Shown one piece after another: positions 10,187 through 20,065 of a DNA stretch of 64,000 nucleotides. The position numbers and the translations under genes are program-made. The DNA comes from an uncultured Chryseobacterium sp. GTDB taxonomy: Bacteria; Bacteroidota; Bacteroidia; Flavobacteriales; Weeksellaceae. The notes beneath the pieces are model-generated. The model searched no databases. It was not told the origin of the DNA and saw only the letters and a program-made list of their open reading frames with translations. The DNA lies in contig CAJYLO010000016.1 of the NCBI GenBank assembly GCA_913776245.1, positions 46,990 through 110,989 on the forward strand. Direction: 5' to 3'. Each line of letters begins with the position of its first letter. The stretch's first letter is position 1.

Positions 10187-10258
10187 GAAAGCAATTCACA
10201 ATAAGGATTATTCCGTTGTGAAAACATTTAAGGCGGGGCAACTCGCCTTCTTTTATTT
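10187..10258 (+). ncRNA. tracrRNA candidate 2 (perfect anti-repeat, standard Bacteroidota-type tail)
   Basis: GAAAGCAATTCACAAT (10187-10202) pairs with the first 16 bases of the repeat without a gap; only the last base differs from the exact complement and gives a G-U pair. The nexus-like AAGG-ATTATT-CCGTT follows, and a terminator hairpin AAGGCG...CGCCTT (10230-10249) with a T-rich tail ends the RNA. From memory this tail resembles tracrRNAs of other flavobacterial II-C loci, so it is probably the main tracrRNA. Its terminator is only 24 bases from the tex start codon. Confidence 0.85.
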
Positions 10259-10272
10259 AATATTTCTCGTTA

Positions 10273-12396
10273 ATGACCTCAACTACATTCATCCAACAAC
10301 ATCTTAATATAGCAGATAAAAGCATCATTGTCACAATAAAATTACTTTCAGAAGATTGTACGATTCCGTTTATTTCCAGATACAGGAAAGATGCAACAGG
10401 AAATCTGGATGAAACCCAGATTGAACAGATTTCTAAGCTGAATAAACTATTCGAAGAAATTGTGAAACGAAAAGAGAGCATTCTGAAATCTATCGAAGAA
10501 CAAAATTCTTTAACGCCGGCATTAAAGCAAAAAATCGAGGAAAGTTTTGACATTCAGGAAATTGAAGATTTATATTTGCCTTACAAAAAACGTAAAAAAA
10601 CAAGAGCTGATTCAGCAAAAGAAAAAGGACTGGAACCTTTGGCTAAAATTATTATGAGCCAAAAATCCAATGATTTACAGTTTTTAGCTTCAAAATATCT
10701 TAATAATCAAGTTTCGTCTGAAGAAGATGCACTACAAGGCGCAAGAGATATCATTGCAGAATGGATCAATGAAAATATGTATGTCCGCAAAAATCTCAGA
10801 CGTCTTTTCCAGAGAAAAGCAGTTATCAGCTCAAAAGTCGTAAAAACTAAAAAAGATGATGAAGCCGCACAGAAATTTTCTCAGTATTTCGAATGGGAAG
10901 AAAACCTCAGCAGAATTCCCTCGCATCGTCTTCTGGCAATGCTGAGAGCAGAAACGGAGGGCTTTGTAAAAACTAATACCGGAATTGATAAAGATGAAGC
11001 CATTGATTTTATTGAAAATGCCATTATAAAATCCAATAATGAATGTTCCGGACAGATTTCCTTAGCTATAAAAGACGCTTACAAACGATTGTTAGAACCT
11101 GTTATTTCTAACGAAGCATTGCAGGAAGCCAAAGAGAAAGCGGATAAAAAAGCCATTGAAATCTTTTCGGAAAACCTTCGCCAGCTTCTTCTTGCGCCGC
11201 CTTTGGGAGAAAAGAGAATTCTGGCAATCGATCCCGGATTCAAGAGTGGCTGCAAAGTGGTCTGCCTGGACGAAAAAGGCGATTTACTCCATAATGAAAC
11301 CATCTATCCGCACGCGCCGCAGAATGAAAGCGGAATGGCAATGAAAAAGATACGTTCTATGGTAAATGCTTACAATATTCAAGCAATTTCCATCGGAAAC
11401 GGAACCGCAAGCCGTGAAACAGAATTTTTCATTAAAAAGATCGCTTTTGATAAACCAATTCAGGTTTTTGTGGTTTCGGAAGCCGGCGCTTCGGTTTATT
11501 CCGCAAGCAAAATCGCCAGGGATGAGTTTCCAGGCTATGATGTGACTGTTCGGGGTGCGGTTTCTATCGGAAGACGGCTTTCTGATCCGCTGGCAGAACT
11601 GGTTAAAATTGATGCAAAATCCATCGGAGTCGGCCAGTACCAGCACGATGTAGATCAGGCTTTACTGAAAAACGAACTGGATTCTACGGTAATGAAATGT
11701 GTGAACTCTGTAGGAATCAACCTGAACACAGCCAGCAAATCTTTATTGAGCTACGTTTCGGGAATCGGGGAAAAGATGGCGGAAAATATTGTTAATTACC
11801 GTTCGAAAAATGGTGCTTTTGAAGACCGGAAGGAGCTGAAAAAAGTTCCAAGACTTGGCGAAAAAGCTTATCAGCAGGCTGCAGCATTTGTCAGAATTCA
11901 TAATGCTAAAAATCCTCTGGACAATTCCGCAGTCCATCCCGAAGCTTATGGAATTGTGGAAAAAATGGCGAAAGATTCAGGAATCAAAACCACTGACCTG
12001 ATCGCCAATAAAGAAAAAATAAGCTTAATTAAACCTGAAAAATACATTTCTGAAGACATCGGAATATTGGGAATAAAAGACATTCTGAAAGAGCTTGAAA
12101 AACCGGGATTAGATCCGAGAAAAGCAGCCAAAGTTTTTGAATTCGACCCGAGCGTCAAAAAGATTTCGGATCTTAAGATCGGAATGATATTACCCGGAAT
12201 TGTCAATAACATTACGGCCTTCGGATGTTTTGTAGATCTCGGAATAAAGGAAAGCGGATTAGTCCACATTTCACAACTTAAGGACGGCTTCGTTTCCGAT
12301 GTGAATGAAGTTGTAAAATTACACCAGCACGTTCAGGTAAAAGTAACAGAAGTGGATGAAACAAGAAAAAGAATCCAGTTGAGTATGATATTATAA
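10273..12396 (+). CDS. tex: RNA-binding transcriptional accessory protein Tex
   Basis: 707 residues. Tex proteins bind nucleic acid and associate with transcription. Domains seen: helical N-terminal part with the family signature TIPFISRYRKDATGNLDE (about residues 30-47); YqgF/RNase H-like domain opening with ILAIDPGFKSGCKVV near 318; helix-hairpin-helix segment with SKSLLSYVSGIGEKMAENIV near 490; C-terminal S1 domain (about 635-707) with GCFVDLGIKESGLVHISQL. The start at 10273 aligns with the usual Tex N-terminus. It lies only 24 bases after the terminator hairpin of tracrRNA candidate 2 and no separate -7 box is visible there, so read-through from the tracrRNA promoter is a possible source of its message. 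Confidence 0.95.
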   Translation: MTSTTFIQQHLNIADKSIIVTIKLLSEDCTIPFISRYRKDATGNLDETQIEQISKLNKLFEEIVKRKESILKSIEEQNSLTPALKQKIEESFDIQEIEDLYLPYKKRKKTRADSAKEKGLEPLAKIIMSQKSNDLQFLASKYLNNQVSSEEDALQGARDIIAEWINENMYVRKNLRRLFQRKAVISSKVVKTKKDDEAAQKFSQYFEWEENLSRIPSHRLLAMLRAETEGFVKTNTGIDKDEAIDFIENAIIKSNNECSGQISLAIKDAYKRLLEPVISNEALQEAKEKADKKAIEIFSENLRQLLLAPPLGEKRILAIDPGFKSGCKVVCLDEKGDLLHNETIYPHAPQNESGMAMKKIRSMVNAYNIQAISIGNGTASRETEFFIKKIAFDKPIQVFVVSEAGASVYSASKIARDEFPGYDVTVRGAVSIGRRLSDPLAELVKIDAKSIGVGQYQHDVDQALLKNELDSTVMKCVNSVGINLNTASKSLLSYVSGIGEKMAENIVNYRSKNGAFEDRKELKKVPRLGEKAYQQAAAFVRIHNAKNPLDNSAVHPEAYGIVEKMAKDSGIKTTDLIANKEKISLIKPEKYISEDIGILGIKDILKELEKPGLDPRKAAKVFEFDPSVKKISDLKIGMILPGIVNNITAFGCFVDLGIKESGLVHISQLKDGFVSDVNEVVKLHQHVQVKVTEVDETRKRIQLSMIL

Positions 12397-12400
12397 ATAA

Positions 12401-12430
12401 AAAAGGTTAGCTTCTGCTAACCTTTTTTAA
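12401..12430. terminator. Bidirectional terminator between tex and SDR gene
   Basis: Perfect stem AAAAGGTTAGC (12401-12411), loop TTCT, stem GCTAACCTTTT (12416-12426), with T-run. It is shared by the convergent tex (+) and SDR (-) genes. Confidence 0.85.
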
Positions 12431-12435
12431 TGGTT

Positions 12436-13149
12436 TTAAGGATTGGTAGAGAAGATAGAACCATTCGCAATCATGGCCCTGCGGTTCATTTTTAGGATAT
12501 CCCTTACCCATTCTGCAAAATCTTCCGGCTGAAGAACTTTGTCCGGGTTACCGTCCGTCAAACCGCCATTGATACTCATATCGGAAGCGATTGTACTTGG
12601 TGTCAGCGTAATCACACGGATATTCTGCTTTCTCCATTCCGCCATCATCGATTGCGAAAGAGAAACGACCGCCGCTTTGGAAGCCGCATAAGCCGACATA
12701 TTTGGTCCGCCTTTAAGACCTGCCGTAGAAGCGACATTGATGACATCGCCCTGCCCTTTTTCCTTCAAAAACGGGTATACTGCTTTGGCCGTGTAATAAA
12801 CACCGAAAAGATTGGTTTTAATAACTTGCTCCCAAGTTTCGGACGGCATTTCCTCGATGCTTCCGAAGTCGCCGATTCCGGCATTGTTAACCAGAATATC
12901 GATTCCGCCTAACTCATTTGCCAGAGCTTCGATTCCGGCTTTTACTTCCAATTCGTTATCCACACTGAAAACGGCATAAGCGACTTTCACGCCGGTTTGT
13001 TTCAGTTCGTTAGCTGCTATTTTAAGATAATTTTCGTTTCTTCCCGTGATGCCTATATTAACACCTTCATTTGCTAATGCTTTAGCAACAGCTTTTCCAA
13101 GCCCTCTTCCACCGCCAGTGATAATGGCATTTTTACCTTTTAAATTCAT
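12436..13149 (-). CDS. Short-chain dehydrogenase/reductase (FabG-like 3-ketoacyl reductase family)
   Basis: About 237 residues from the ATG at 13149 (MNLKGKNAIITGGG), chosen because SDR proteins begin just before the first strand; ATGs at 13161 and 13188 would add 4 or 13 residues. NAD(P)-binding TGGGRGLG, the structural NNAGIG and the catalytic Ser-Tyr-Lys set (VASTAGLKGG, then YAASK) are intact, so it should be an active oxidoreductase. It resembles the 3-ketoacyl-ACP reductase branch, but the substrate cannot be fixed from sequence and a role in fatty acid elongation is not implied by the neighbours. Upstream is a minus-strand TAAATTTG -7 box (13177-13184) and a near-palindrome resembling the TetR operator of the efflux operon. 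Confidence 0.9.
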   Translation of the reverse strand: MNLKGKNAIITGGGRGLGKAVAKALANEGVNIGITGRNENYLKIAANELKQTGVKVAYAVFSVDNELEVKAGIEALANELGGIDILVNNAGIGDFGSIEEMPSETWEQVIKTNLFGVYYTAKAVYPFLKEKGQGDVINVASTAGLKGGPNMSAYAASKAAVVSLSQSMMAEWRKQNIRVITLTPSTIASDMSINGGLTDGNPDKVLQPEDFAEWVRDILKMNRRAMIANGSIFSTNP

Positions 13150-13176
13150 AATCTGTTTCATTAAAATTTCGAGCTG

Positions 13177-13202
13177 CAAATTTATCAAACAAATGTTTAA
13201 AA
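13177..13202 (-). promoter_or_regulatory. -7 box and near-palindrome upstream of the SDR gene
   Basis: On the minus strand 13177-13184 reads TAAATTTG. Next to it TATCAAACA-AA-TGTTTAAAA (13183-13202) is an imperfect inverted repeat, close to the perfect AATCAAACA-TT-TGTTTGATT in front of the tetR efflux operon. It may be a second operator for the same regulator; the region is AT-rich, so chance is possible. Confidence 0.35.
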
Positions 13203-13261
13203 TCCGAATGAAGTCTTATGATTTAATACAAGTTTATCATTGAGGAATTCAATTGAAAATG

Positions 13262-13372
13262 TGATTAATCGCAAAGTCGCAATTTGAATTAAGCATTATA
13301 TAGAAAAGTCGCAGAGTTTTCTTTGACGACTTTAAAAGATTTGAATTGTAATATCTAGCGACTTTGCGATAA
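13262..13372. repeat. CGCAAAG dispersed element, inverted form
   Basis: ATCGCAAAGTCGC (13268-13280) and its exact complement GCGACTTTGCGAT (13358-13370) form a 13-bp inverted repeat around AT-rich sequence with a further CGCAGAG. It belongs to the CGCAAAG element family seen at several other intergenic sites in the window. It ends next to the stop codon of the GDPD gene and may act as a terminator. Confidence 0.7.
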
Positions 13373-13373
13373 A

Positions 13374-14120
13374 CTAATTATCTTTCAATTGGTCAGGAAT
13401 GTTTGTTGTAATGAATTGGATGCCTTGATTTTTGAGTTCTTCACACACTTTGACATCATTCACAGTCCAGGCATTGGTAATCAATCCTAATGAATTAGCT
13501 TCTGAAATCCAGGTTGGATTTTTTTTAAAAACACTATAATGATAATCCAGTCCATCCAATCCTTCTGCTTTGATTTGCTGTGGCGAAAGATTTCCTTCCA
13601 GATACTGGACTTTTGCAGACGGATTTTGTTTCTTGATTTCTTTGCAGATATTAAGACTAAACGAGATGTAATCACTTTGGCTGTCGAGTCCGAGTTCTTT
13701 TACGGTTTTCAAAACTTTGGTGACGATTTCGTTTTCACGTTCTTTGGATTTGGCTGGTTTGATTTCGATGATTAATTTGACGGAAGCATCTTTTTTACCT
13801 TGTTTCAGATAATCTTTCAGGGTTGGGAGTTTTTCTCCGTTGGATAATTTAAGCTTTCTCAAATCAGAAAAATCAGTTTCTGAAATTTCCATTTTACCGT
13901 GATGTTCATCGTGATTGACAACCAATTTTCCGTCTTTGGTCATATGAATATCGAATTCGGAACCATAAACTTTTAGTTTTTGGGCATTTTCTAAAGCTTT
14001 GATAGAGTTTTCAGACGTTTTTGGCTGTGTATTCCAGAAACCTCGGTGGGCGATAATCTGAGTTTGAGCATTAATCAACATAGTCGTGACAAGGGATAAA
14101 ATGCAAAATACTTTCTTCAT
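13374..14120 (-). CDS. Secreted glycerophosphodiester phosphodiesterase
   Basis: 248 residues from the ATG at 14120; the frame stays open upstream but MKKVFCILSLVTTMLINAQ is a clear signal peptide, so this start is chosen. The GDPD fold is shown by IIAHRGFWN (catalytic His-Arg at 25-26), the metal-binding SEFDIHMTKDGKLVVNHDE (Glu55, Asp57, His70) and, near the end, GLITNAWTVND. Such enzymes hydrolyse glycerophosphodiesters to glycerol-3-phosphate and an alcohol; the export signal places it in the periplasm or outside. It is divergent from ligA, with a CGCAAAG element between them. Confidence 0.93.
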   Translation of the reverse strand: MKKVFCILSLVTTMLINAQTQIIAHRGFWNTQPKTSENSIKALENAQKLKVYGSEFDIHMTKDGKLVVNHDEHHGKMEISETDFSDLRKLKLSNGEKLPTLKDYLKQGKKDASVKLIIEIKPAKSKERENEIVTKVLKTVKELGLDSQSDYISFSLNICKEIKKQNPSAKVQYLEGNLSPQQIKAEGLDGLDYHYSVFKKNPTWISEANSLGLITNAWTVNDVKVCEELKNQGIQFITTNIPDQLKDN

Positions 14121-14131
14121 TTTTCTGATAT

Positions 14132-14215
14132 TAATAAATTTTGAACGCAAAGTCCAAAAAGATTTTTTGATTACTGAACTTTTTTTAAGGTTCGCAAAGG
14201 CGTAAAACTTAGCAA
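14132..14215. repeat. CGCAAAG dispersed element
   Basis: The element has the family layout: GAACGCAAAGTCC with an A/T-rich GATTTTTTG, then TTTAAGGTTCGCAAAGGCGT and AAAACTTAGCAAAG. It nearly repeats the copy at 34790-34880 and fills the gap between the GDPD gene and ligA. Confidence 0.7.
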
Positions 14216-14253
14216 AGCTCACAGAATTCAAATCTATGTGGGTTATTTTATAA

Positions 14254-16329
<2,076 letters not shown>

Positions 16330-16395
16330 TTTGAGTTGGAGAGTTTGAAAGTGGGAGCGTTTGAGTTTTGACCAATGTTGATTGAATGTCCAATC

Positions 16396-16497
16396 TCCTA
16401 GCCCTGATTGCAGTGGAAATCCCGCAGTGAGGCGGCGGAGCAAAGCGGAGCCGACCGAGCGAGGAATTGCAACGGAAAGCAGGTTCCCGGCTCCTAA
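16396..16497. repeat. GC-rich REP-like intergenic element
   Basis: This block is far richer in GC than its surroundings. It starts TAGCCCTGATTGCAG and ends GGTTCCCGGCTCCTA. ATTGCAGTGGAAA (16407-16419) recurs as ATTGCAACGGAAA (16466-16478). A partial copy of its end occurs at about 55321-55346 and a related, more divergent element at 56415-56545. It lies between ligA and the Fur-family gene and may also end ligA transcription. Confidence 0.75.
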
Positions 16498-16511
16498 AAA
16501 TTAGTCTTCTG

Positions 16512-16934
16512 ATGAGAAATGAAATTGAAAATAAACTGATGAACAAGAATACCAAACCGACGAGTATGCGGATTTTGGTGTATGATTTTCTGGATTCTCA
16601 GGATGTGGCTTTGTCTTTGTCTGAAATTGAAAATCAGTTTGAAAATGCCGATAGAATCACAATTTACAGAACACTGAAAACGTTTGAGGAGAAAGGAATT
16701 GTTCATAGCATTCAGGAAAATAACACCACGAAATACCGGCTTTGCGAGGACGATTGCAACGAAAATACACACAGCGACAGGCATCTGCATTTCTACTGCA
16801 AAATCTGCAAACAAACGACCTGCAAAGAAAATGTGACGTTTGCTGATAATCCGAATCTCGGTTTCCGAATAGATGAAGTCCGGTTTTTTGCGAAAGGGAT
16901 TTGCGAAAATTGTCTCGACGAAACTTTGCAATAG
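16512..16934 (+). CDS. Fur-family metal-dependent transcriptional repressor
   Basis: 140 residues from ATG 16512; a start at 16467 would lie inside the GC-rich repeat, and ATG 16539 is an alternative. The N-terminal winged helix (RITIYRTLKTFEEKGIVHSI) is the Fur DNA-recognition region. The C-terminal dimer domain has His-rich SDRHLHFYCKICK and two Cys pairs, CKIC and CENC, that would hold structural zinc. Fur, Zur and PerR cannot be separated by sight; the Cys pairs and HLHF segment fit the family in general. It stands alone, with a membrane methyltransferase following 42 bases downstream. Confidence 0.88.
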   Translation: MRNEIENKLMNKNTKPTSMRILVYDFLDSQDVALSLSEIENQFENADRITIYRTLKTFEEKGIVHSIQENNTTKYRLCEDDCNENTHSDRHLHFYCKICKQTTCKENVTFADNPNLGFRIDEVRFFAKGICENCLDETLQ

Positions 16935-16976
16935 TGTTGCACTTTCCACAGCTTTAATTTTGTACAAAAATCTGCT

Positions 16977-17573
16977 ATGGAATTATTGATCAAAATCTTT
17001 TTACCCGTTTATTTTATTCTATTTTTCGGGATTTCTTTTGTTGCGAAAACGATTATTGTTGCCAGAAGAATCAGGAAAAATCCATTGGTTTTGCCCCAGG
17101 ACGAAAGTGCTTATGCGCTGGTCGGCAATTATTTCAAACTTTGTCTGACTGGGATTTTCTTGTATGTTATTTTGTTTACGTTTTTGCCGGAAAGTTCTTT
17201 TCTTCCTGTTGATTTCCTTGAGGTTGAATTATTGAAATTCGTTGGATTAACCTTGATGTTACTGGCTTTAGTCTGGACGATTATCGCTCAAAATCAAATG
17301 AAAGATTCCTGGAGAATCGGAATTGATAATGATATGAAAACTGAGCTGGTAACTTCTGGATTGTTCTCTGTTTCCAGAAATCCTGTTTTCTTGGGAATGA
17401 TTGTGAGTTTGATCGGACTTTTCCTGATTACGCCGAATGCCGTTTCTCTTTTGTTTCTGATTCTTGGTTATGTTTTGATTCAGATTCAGATAAGATTGGA
17501 AGAGGAATTTCTCTATAGACAACACGGCGAAAAATATTTGGATTATTTGATTAAAGTAAGAAGATTGATATAA
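16977..17573 (+). CDS. Membrane methyltransferase of the isoprenylcysteine carboxyl methyltransferase (ICMT)/PEMT type
   Basis: 198 residues with about five hydrophobic segments. The C-terminal half carries the family pattern: SVSRNPVFLGMIVSLIGL followed by RLEEEFLYRQHGEKYLDYL, the RNP and EE motifs that bind S-adenosylmethionine in ICMT-like enzymes. In bacteria these are usually annotated as isoprenylcysteine carboxylmethyltransferase family or phospholipid methyltransferases without a known substrate. A TAATTTTG -7 box (16955-16962) lies just upstream, so it may have its own promoter. A hairpin terminator follows the stop. Confidence 0.85.
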   Translation: MELLIKIFLPVYFILFFGISFVAKTIIVARRIRKNPLVLPQDESAYALVGNYFKLCLTGIFLYVILFTFLPESSFLPVDFLEVELLKFVGLTLMLLALVWTIIAQNQMKDSWRIGIDNDMKTELVTSGLFSVSRNPVFLGMIVSLIGLFLITPNAVSLLFLILGYVLIQIQIRLEEEFLYRQHGEKYLDYLIKVRRLI

Positions 17574-17600
17574 AAAATGCTCCAGATGTGGAGCATTTTA
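17574..17600. terminator. Terminator between methyltransferase and DUF1349 gene
   Basis: The stem AAAATGCTCC / GGAGCATTTT around AGATGT, with flanking A and T runs, can serve both convergent genes. Confidence 0.8.
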
Positions 17601-17601
17601 T

Positions 17602-18249
17602 TTATTGATTCTTCTTCAGCCATTCCAGTCGTCTCTGGTCCGGCAAATGTTTGACCGAGAAGTTTTCGAAAGTCGCTTTAAAACCGTTTCCGTCCGGACT
17701 TGCAGCCATAAAACCGACCTGAACGGGCGTATTGTCCTGCAGATAAGCGTTCCGCATCATTACATAATCTTTGTCATCAAACGAGTAAAAAATCTCAACC
17801 GCATCCAATCTTCTGATGGCTTTGATCCAGACAAATGGCGGCGTTTTCTCCAGAACGATCACGCTCCAGTCGCTGGTTTTGTGAGTCACAACTGTACTGA
17901 GATTAAACTTACCATCCACAAATTCAATGCCGGCTTTGATATAATTCTGTTCGTCAATTCTGAGCATTAAACCCATTTGGTCAAAACGGGCTTTATAATC
18001 GCCAGTGATTTTGACTTTGGCTTCAAACTCACCGCCATAAGTGCTGTAATAAAATGGCGCATCATCCACTGTGAAACCGTAATGCGAAATCCGCCAGTAA
18101 TCGCTTTGTGGCGTGACAGTCATTGTGAGTTTTTTGTCTTTGATTTCCCATTGGGAAGGCTCATTGAACCAGGTCATCTTTTCCAGAGATTGTGCTTTTA
18201 TTTGGAAAAGAGACAACATCAGAACTGATGATAATATAATTTTCTTCAT
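17602..18249 (-). CDS. Secreted DUF1349-like protein (concanavalin A-like fold)
   Basis: 215 residues with a signal peptide (MKKIILSSVLMLSLFQIKAQ). The mature part resembles DUF1349/YesU-type proteins, a beta-sandwich family related to concanavalin A-like lectins: KMTWFNEPSQWEI, YYSTYGGEFEAKVKITGDY, FDQMGLMLRIDEQNYIKAGIEF and VGFMAASPDGNGFKATFENF. Members of this family are annotated as regulation of enolase 1 proteins from a yeast name, which says nothing about the role here; carbohydrate binding is a guess. It is a single gene with a CGCAAAG-type element upstream. Confidence 0.8.
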   Translation of the reverse strand: MKKIILSSVLMLSLFQIKAQSLEKMTWFNEPSQWEIKDKKLTMTVTPQSDYWRISHYGFTVDDAPFYYSTYGGEFEAKVKITGDYKARFDQMGLMLRIDEQNYIKAGIEFVDGKFNLSTVVTHKTSDWSVIVLEKTPPFVWIKAIRRLDAVEIFYSFDDKDYVMMRNAYLQDNTPVQVGFMAASPDGNGFKATFENFSVKHLPDQRRLEWLKKNQ

Positions 18250-18261
18250 TATTAATATAAT

Positions 18262-18372
18262 TTTAAATGCAAAGAGCGCAAAGTTCTTTTATTTAATTCT
18301 ATGCTTTTAAGAGTCGCAAAAACGTTTTACTCATAAAATTCAGGCAGTTACACATTAATCCACAAAAGACAC
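18262..18372. repeat. CGCAAAG dispersed element, degenerate copy
   Basis: It contains AAATGCAAAGAGCGCAAAGTTCT, then TTTTAAGAGTCGCAAAAACGTTTTACTCAT and, further on, a weaker CCACAAAAGACACAAAAG. The layout follows the copy at 34790-34880. It fills the gap upstream of the DUF1349 gene. Confidence 0.6.
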
Positions 18373-18472
18373 AAAAGAAATTCAGATGGTTATTAGTTGG
18401 GATTATGAGAAAATAATATGAACTTTTAAATATTCCTGAACTCCTACTTTAATGCCTTTTGTGGTTTTATTT

Positions 18473-19033
18473 TCATATTTTCCTGATAACTTTACAAGGA
18501 TTGCCGACGGCCAGGACATTCGCCGGAATATCTTTTACAACCACACTACCTGCACCAATAACCGCATTATCGCCAATTGTAACACCGGGAAGAATAGTGC
18601 AGCCTGCGCCAATCCAAACATTATTTCCTACGGTAATAGGCTTCGCATATTCAAGACCTTTGTTTCTGTTTTCGGCGTCCAGAGGATGATTCACAGTGTA
18701 GAATCCGCAGTTGGGCGCAATGAAAACATTGTCTCCGAAAGTCACTCTGGCACAATCGAGAATCACGACGTTCACATTGGTGTAGAAATTTTCACCAATT
18801 TCTATATTGTAGCCATAGTCGCAATAGAAAGGTTGTTCGATAAGGAACATTTTGCCTGTTTTGCCGAAAAGGGTTTTAATGATGCCTTTCCTTTCCTTCA
18901 TTTTGGTAGGCTGAATCTGATTATAGCGGAAGCACAGATCCTTGCTTCTTTGTCTTTCTTCCACTAAAACTGCATTGGCTGCATCGTATAATTCACCGGC
19001 TAACATTTTCTCTTTCTCGTTAAGATTATTCAT
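18473..19033 (-). CDS. Sugar O-acetyltransferase, maltose acetyltransferase-like (left-handed beta-helix)
   Basis: 186 residues. The N-terminal segment with KEKMLAGELYDA is the maltose/galactoside acetyltransferase (Mac) domain. It is followed by hexapeptide-repeat beta-helix sequence: NIEIGENFYTNVNVVILD, VTFGDNVFIAPNC, then the catalytic-His region FYTVNHPLD, and ITVGNNVWIGAGCTILPGVTIGDNAVIGAGSVV. It transfers acetyl from acetyl-CoA to a sugar hydroxyl; the acceptor is unknown. It has the normal full length of the family. A long open frame on the opposite strand is a coding shadow. Confidence 0.93.
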   Translation of the reverse strand: MNNLNEKEKMLAGELYDAANAVLVEERQRSKDLCFRYNQIQPTKMKERKGIIKTLFGKTGKMFLIEQPFYCDYGYNIEIGENFYTNVNVVILDCARVTFGDNVFIAPNCGFYTVNHPLDAENRNKGLEYAKPITVGNNVWIGAGCTILPGVTIGDNAVIGAGSVVVKDIPANVLAVGNPCKVIRKI

Positions 19034-19109
19034 TGTATTTTTACATGTTGACAGGGCAAATTTAGGTGCTTAACATTCAATAATCAATACTGATAAATAA
19101 CCATTTTTG

Positions 19110-19865
19110 ATGACCAATCCTCAGTCCGACCTCCACAACCAACTTCGCCGGCAAAACTTTATTCCTCGCACCGGAACAGAGCAATTGCAGCTAGAGCAAT
19201 GCCAGATAATGGCTCAGAACTTTGTGGAACTGGAAAATGGCATCGCGATCCTAAGTGACATCAAGAACAACAAAAGCTACATCTACTCCGGCAAATTAGC
19301 AGATGAACTGAAGATCTTCCAAAATCCAAATCAGCTGGAGATTGAAAGCATCTGGGAAGATGAACTGTTCAATATCCTGAATGCGGATGATGTGTTGCAG
19401 AAACACATTCTGGAACTTCGGTTTTTCCAGTATATCAAGATGGTTGCGTTTGAGAAAAGAAAAGATTTTAGTGTGATCAGCAAACTGAGATTATCAGGGA
19501 GTTCAAAATCCTTGATTCATAAAATGTTTTATTTTTCGGATGCCCATCATAAGAATGTGGAACTGGCACTTTGTCTTTATCATTTTGATTTCCTACCGTC
19601 ATCGGACTATACCGGAATGATTATTAATACCGCAAACGGAAGCATCATCCAGCAAACGGAAGCTGAGAACTCCAACTTCCTCTCTGCCCGTGAGAAAGAA
19701 ATCCTGAAAATGATACGATCAGGAAAAAGGAGCAAAGAAATTGCGGAATCTCTTTTCATAAGCATCAACACGGTAAACCGTCACCGGCAGAATATCCTTG
19801 AGAAGATGCGGGTTTCCAACACCACGGAAGCATGTACGCTGGCCACTAAGCTGAAGTGGATTTGA
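19110..19865 (+). CDS. LuxR-type (helix-turn-helix) transcriptional regulator
   Basis: 251 residues from ATG 19110 (MTNPQSDLHNQL). The last 65 residues form a LuxR HTH: SAREKEILKMIRSGKRSKEI, then AESLFISINTVNRHRQNILE and KMRVSNTTEA. The N-terminal 185 residues are soluble, without a receiver-domain Asp pattern or membrane span, and match no domain I recognise, so the input signal is unknown. Similar stand-alone regulators are common in Flavobacteriia. It is divergent from the acetyltransferase, and a 22-bp GC-rich tandem array follows 27 bases after its stop. Confidence 0.85.
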   Translation: MTNPQSDLHNQLRRQNFIPRTGTEQLQLEQCQIMAQNFVELENGIAILSDIKNNKSYIYSGKLADELKIFQNPNQLEIESIWEDELFNILNADDVLQKHILELRFFQYIKMVAFEKRKDFSVISKLRLSGSSKSLIHKMFYFSDAHHKNVELALCLYHFDFLPSSDYTGMIINTANGSIIQQTEAENSNFLSAREKEILKMIRSGKRSKEIAESLFISINTVNRHRQNILEKMRVSNTTEACTLATKLKWI

Positions 19866-19892
19866 TGGACCGGAATTTTTCATTTTAAAGTT

Positions 19893-20024
19893 TTTGCAGA
19901 TACCTACTTGCGGCTGCGTATTGGAAGACTCAAAGGTGCGCAGTGAACGACTTGCCGGTGCGCAGCTAAGAAGCAAATGCTGCGCAGCAAATGACCAACC
20001 GCTGCGCATGGATTTTACCTGATT
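19893..20024. repeat. Degenerate 22-bp tandem array with TGCGCAG units
   Basis: Units start at 19893, 19915, 19937, 19959, 19981 and 20003, exactly 22 bases apart. The unit head TGCGCAG is exact at 19937, 19959 and 19981, TGCGTAT at 19915 and TGCGCAT at 20003; unit tails diverge. The array lies between the stop of the LuxR-type gene and the stop of the convergent gene at 20066. No protein of its own is likely. Confidence 0.75.
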
Positions 20025-20065
20025 AAATTTCTAACATCTATATTGATTAGAAATATGCTAATAAA

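Noticed and set aside
18452..18967. Long plus-strand open frame (171 codons)
   Set aside because: It lies opposite the acetyltransferase gene, whose hexapeptide repeats are unmistakable; the plus-strand translation has no recognisable motif and is a coding shadow.
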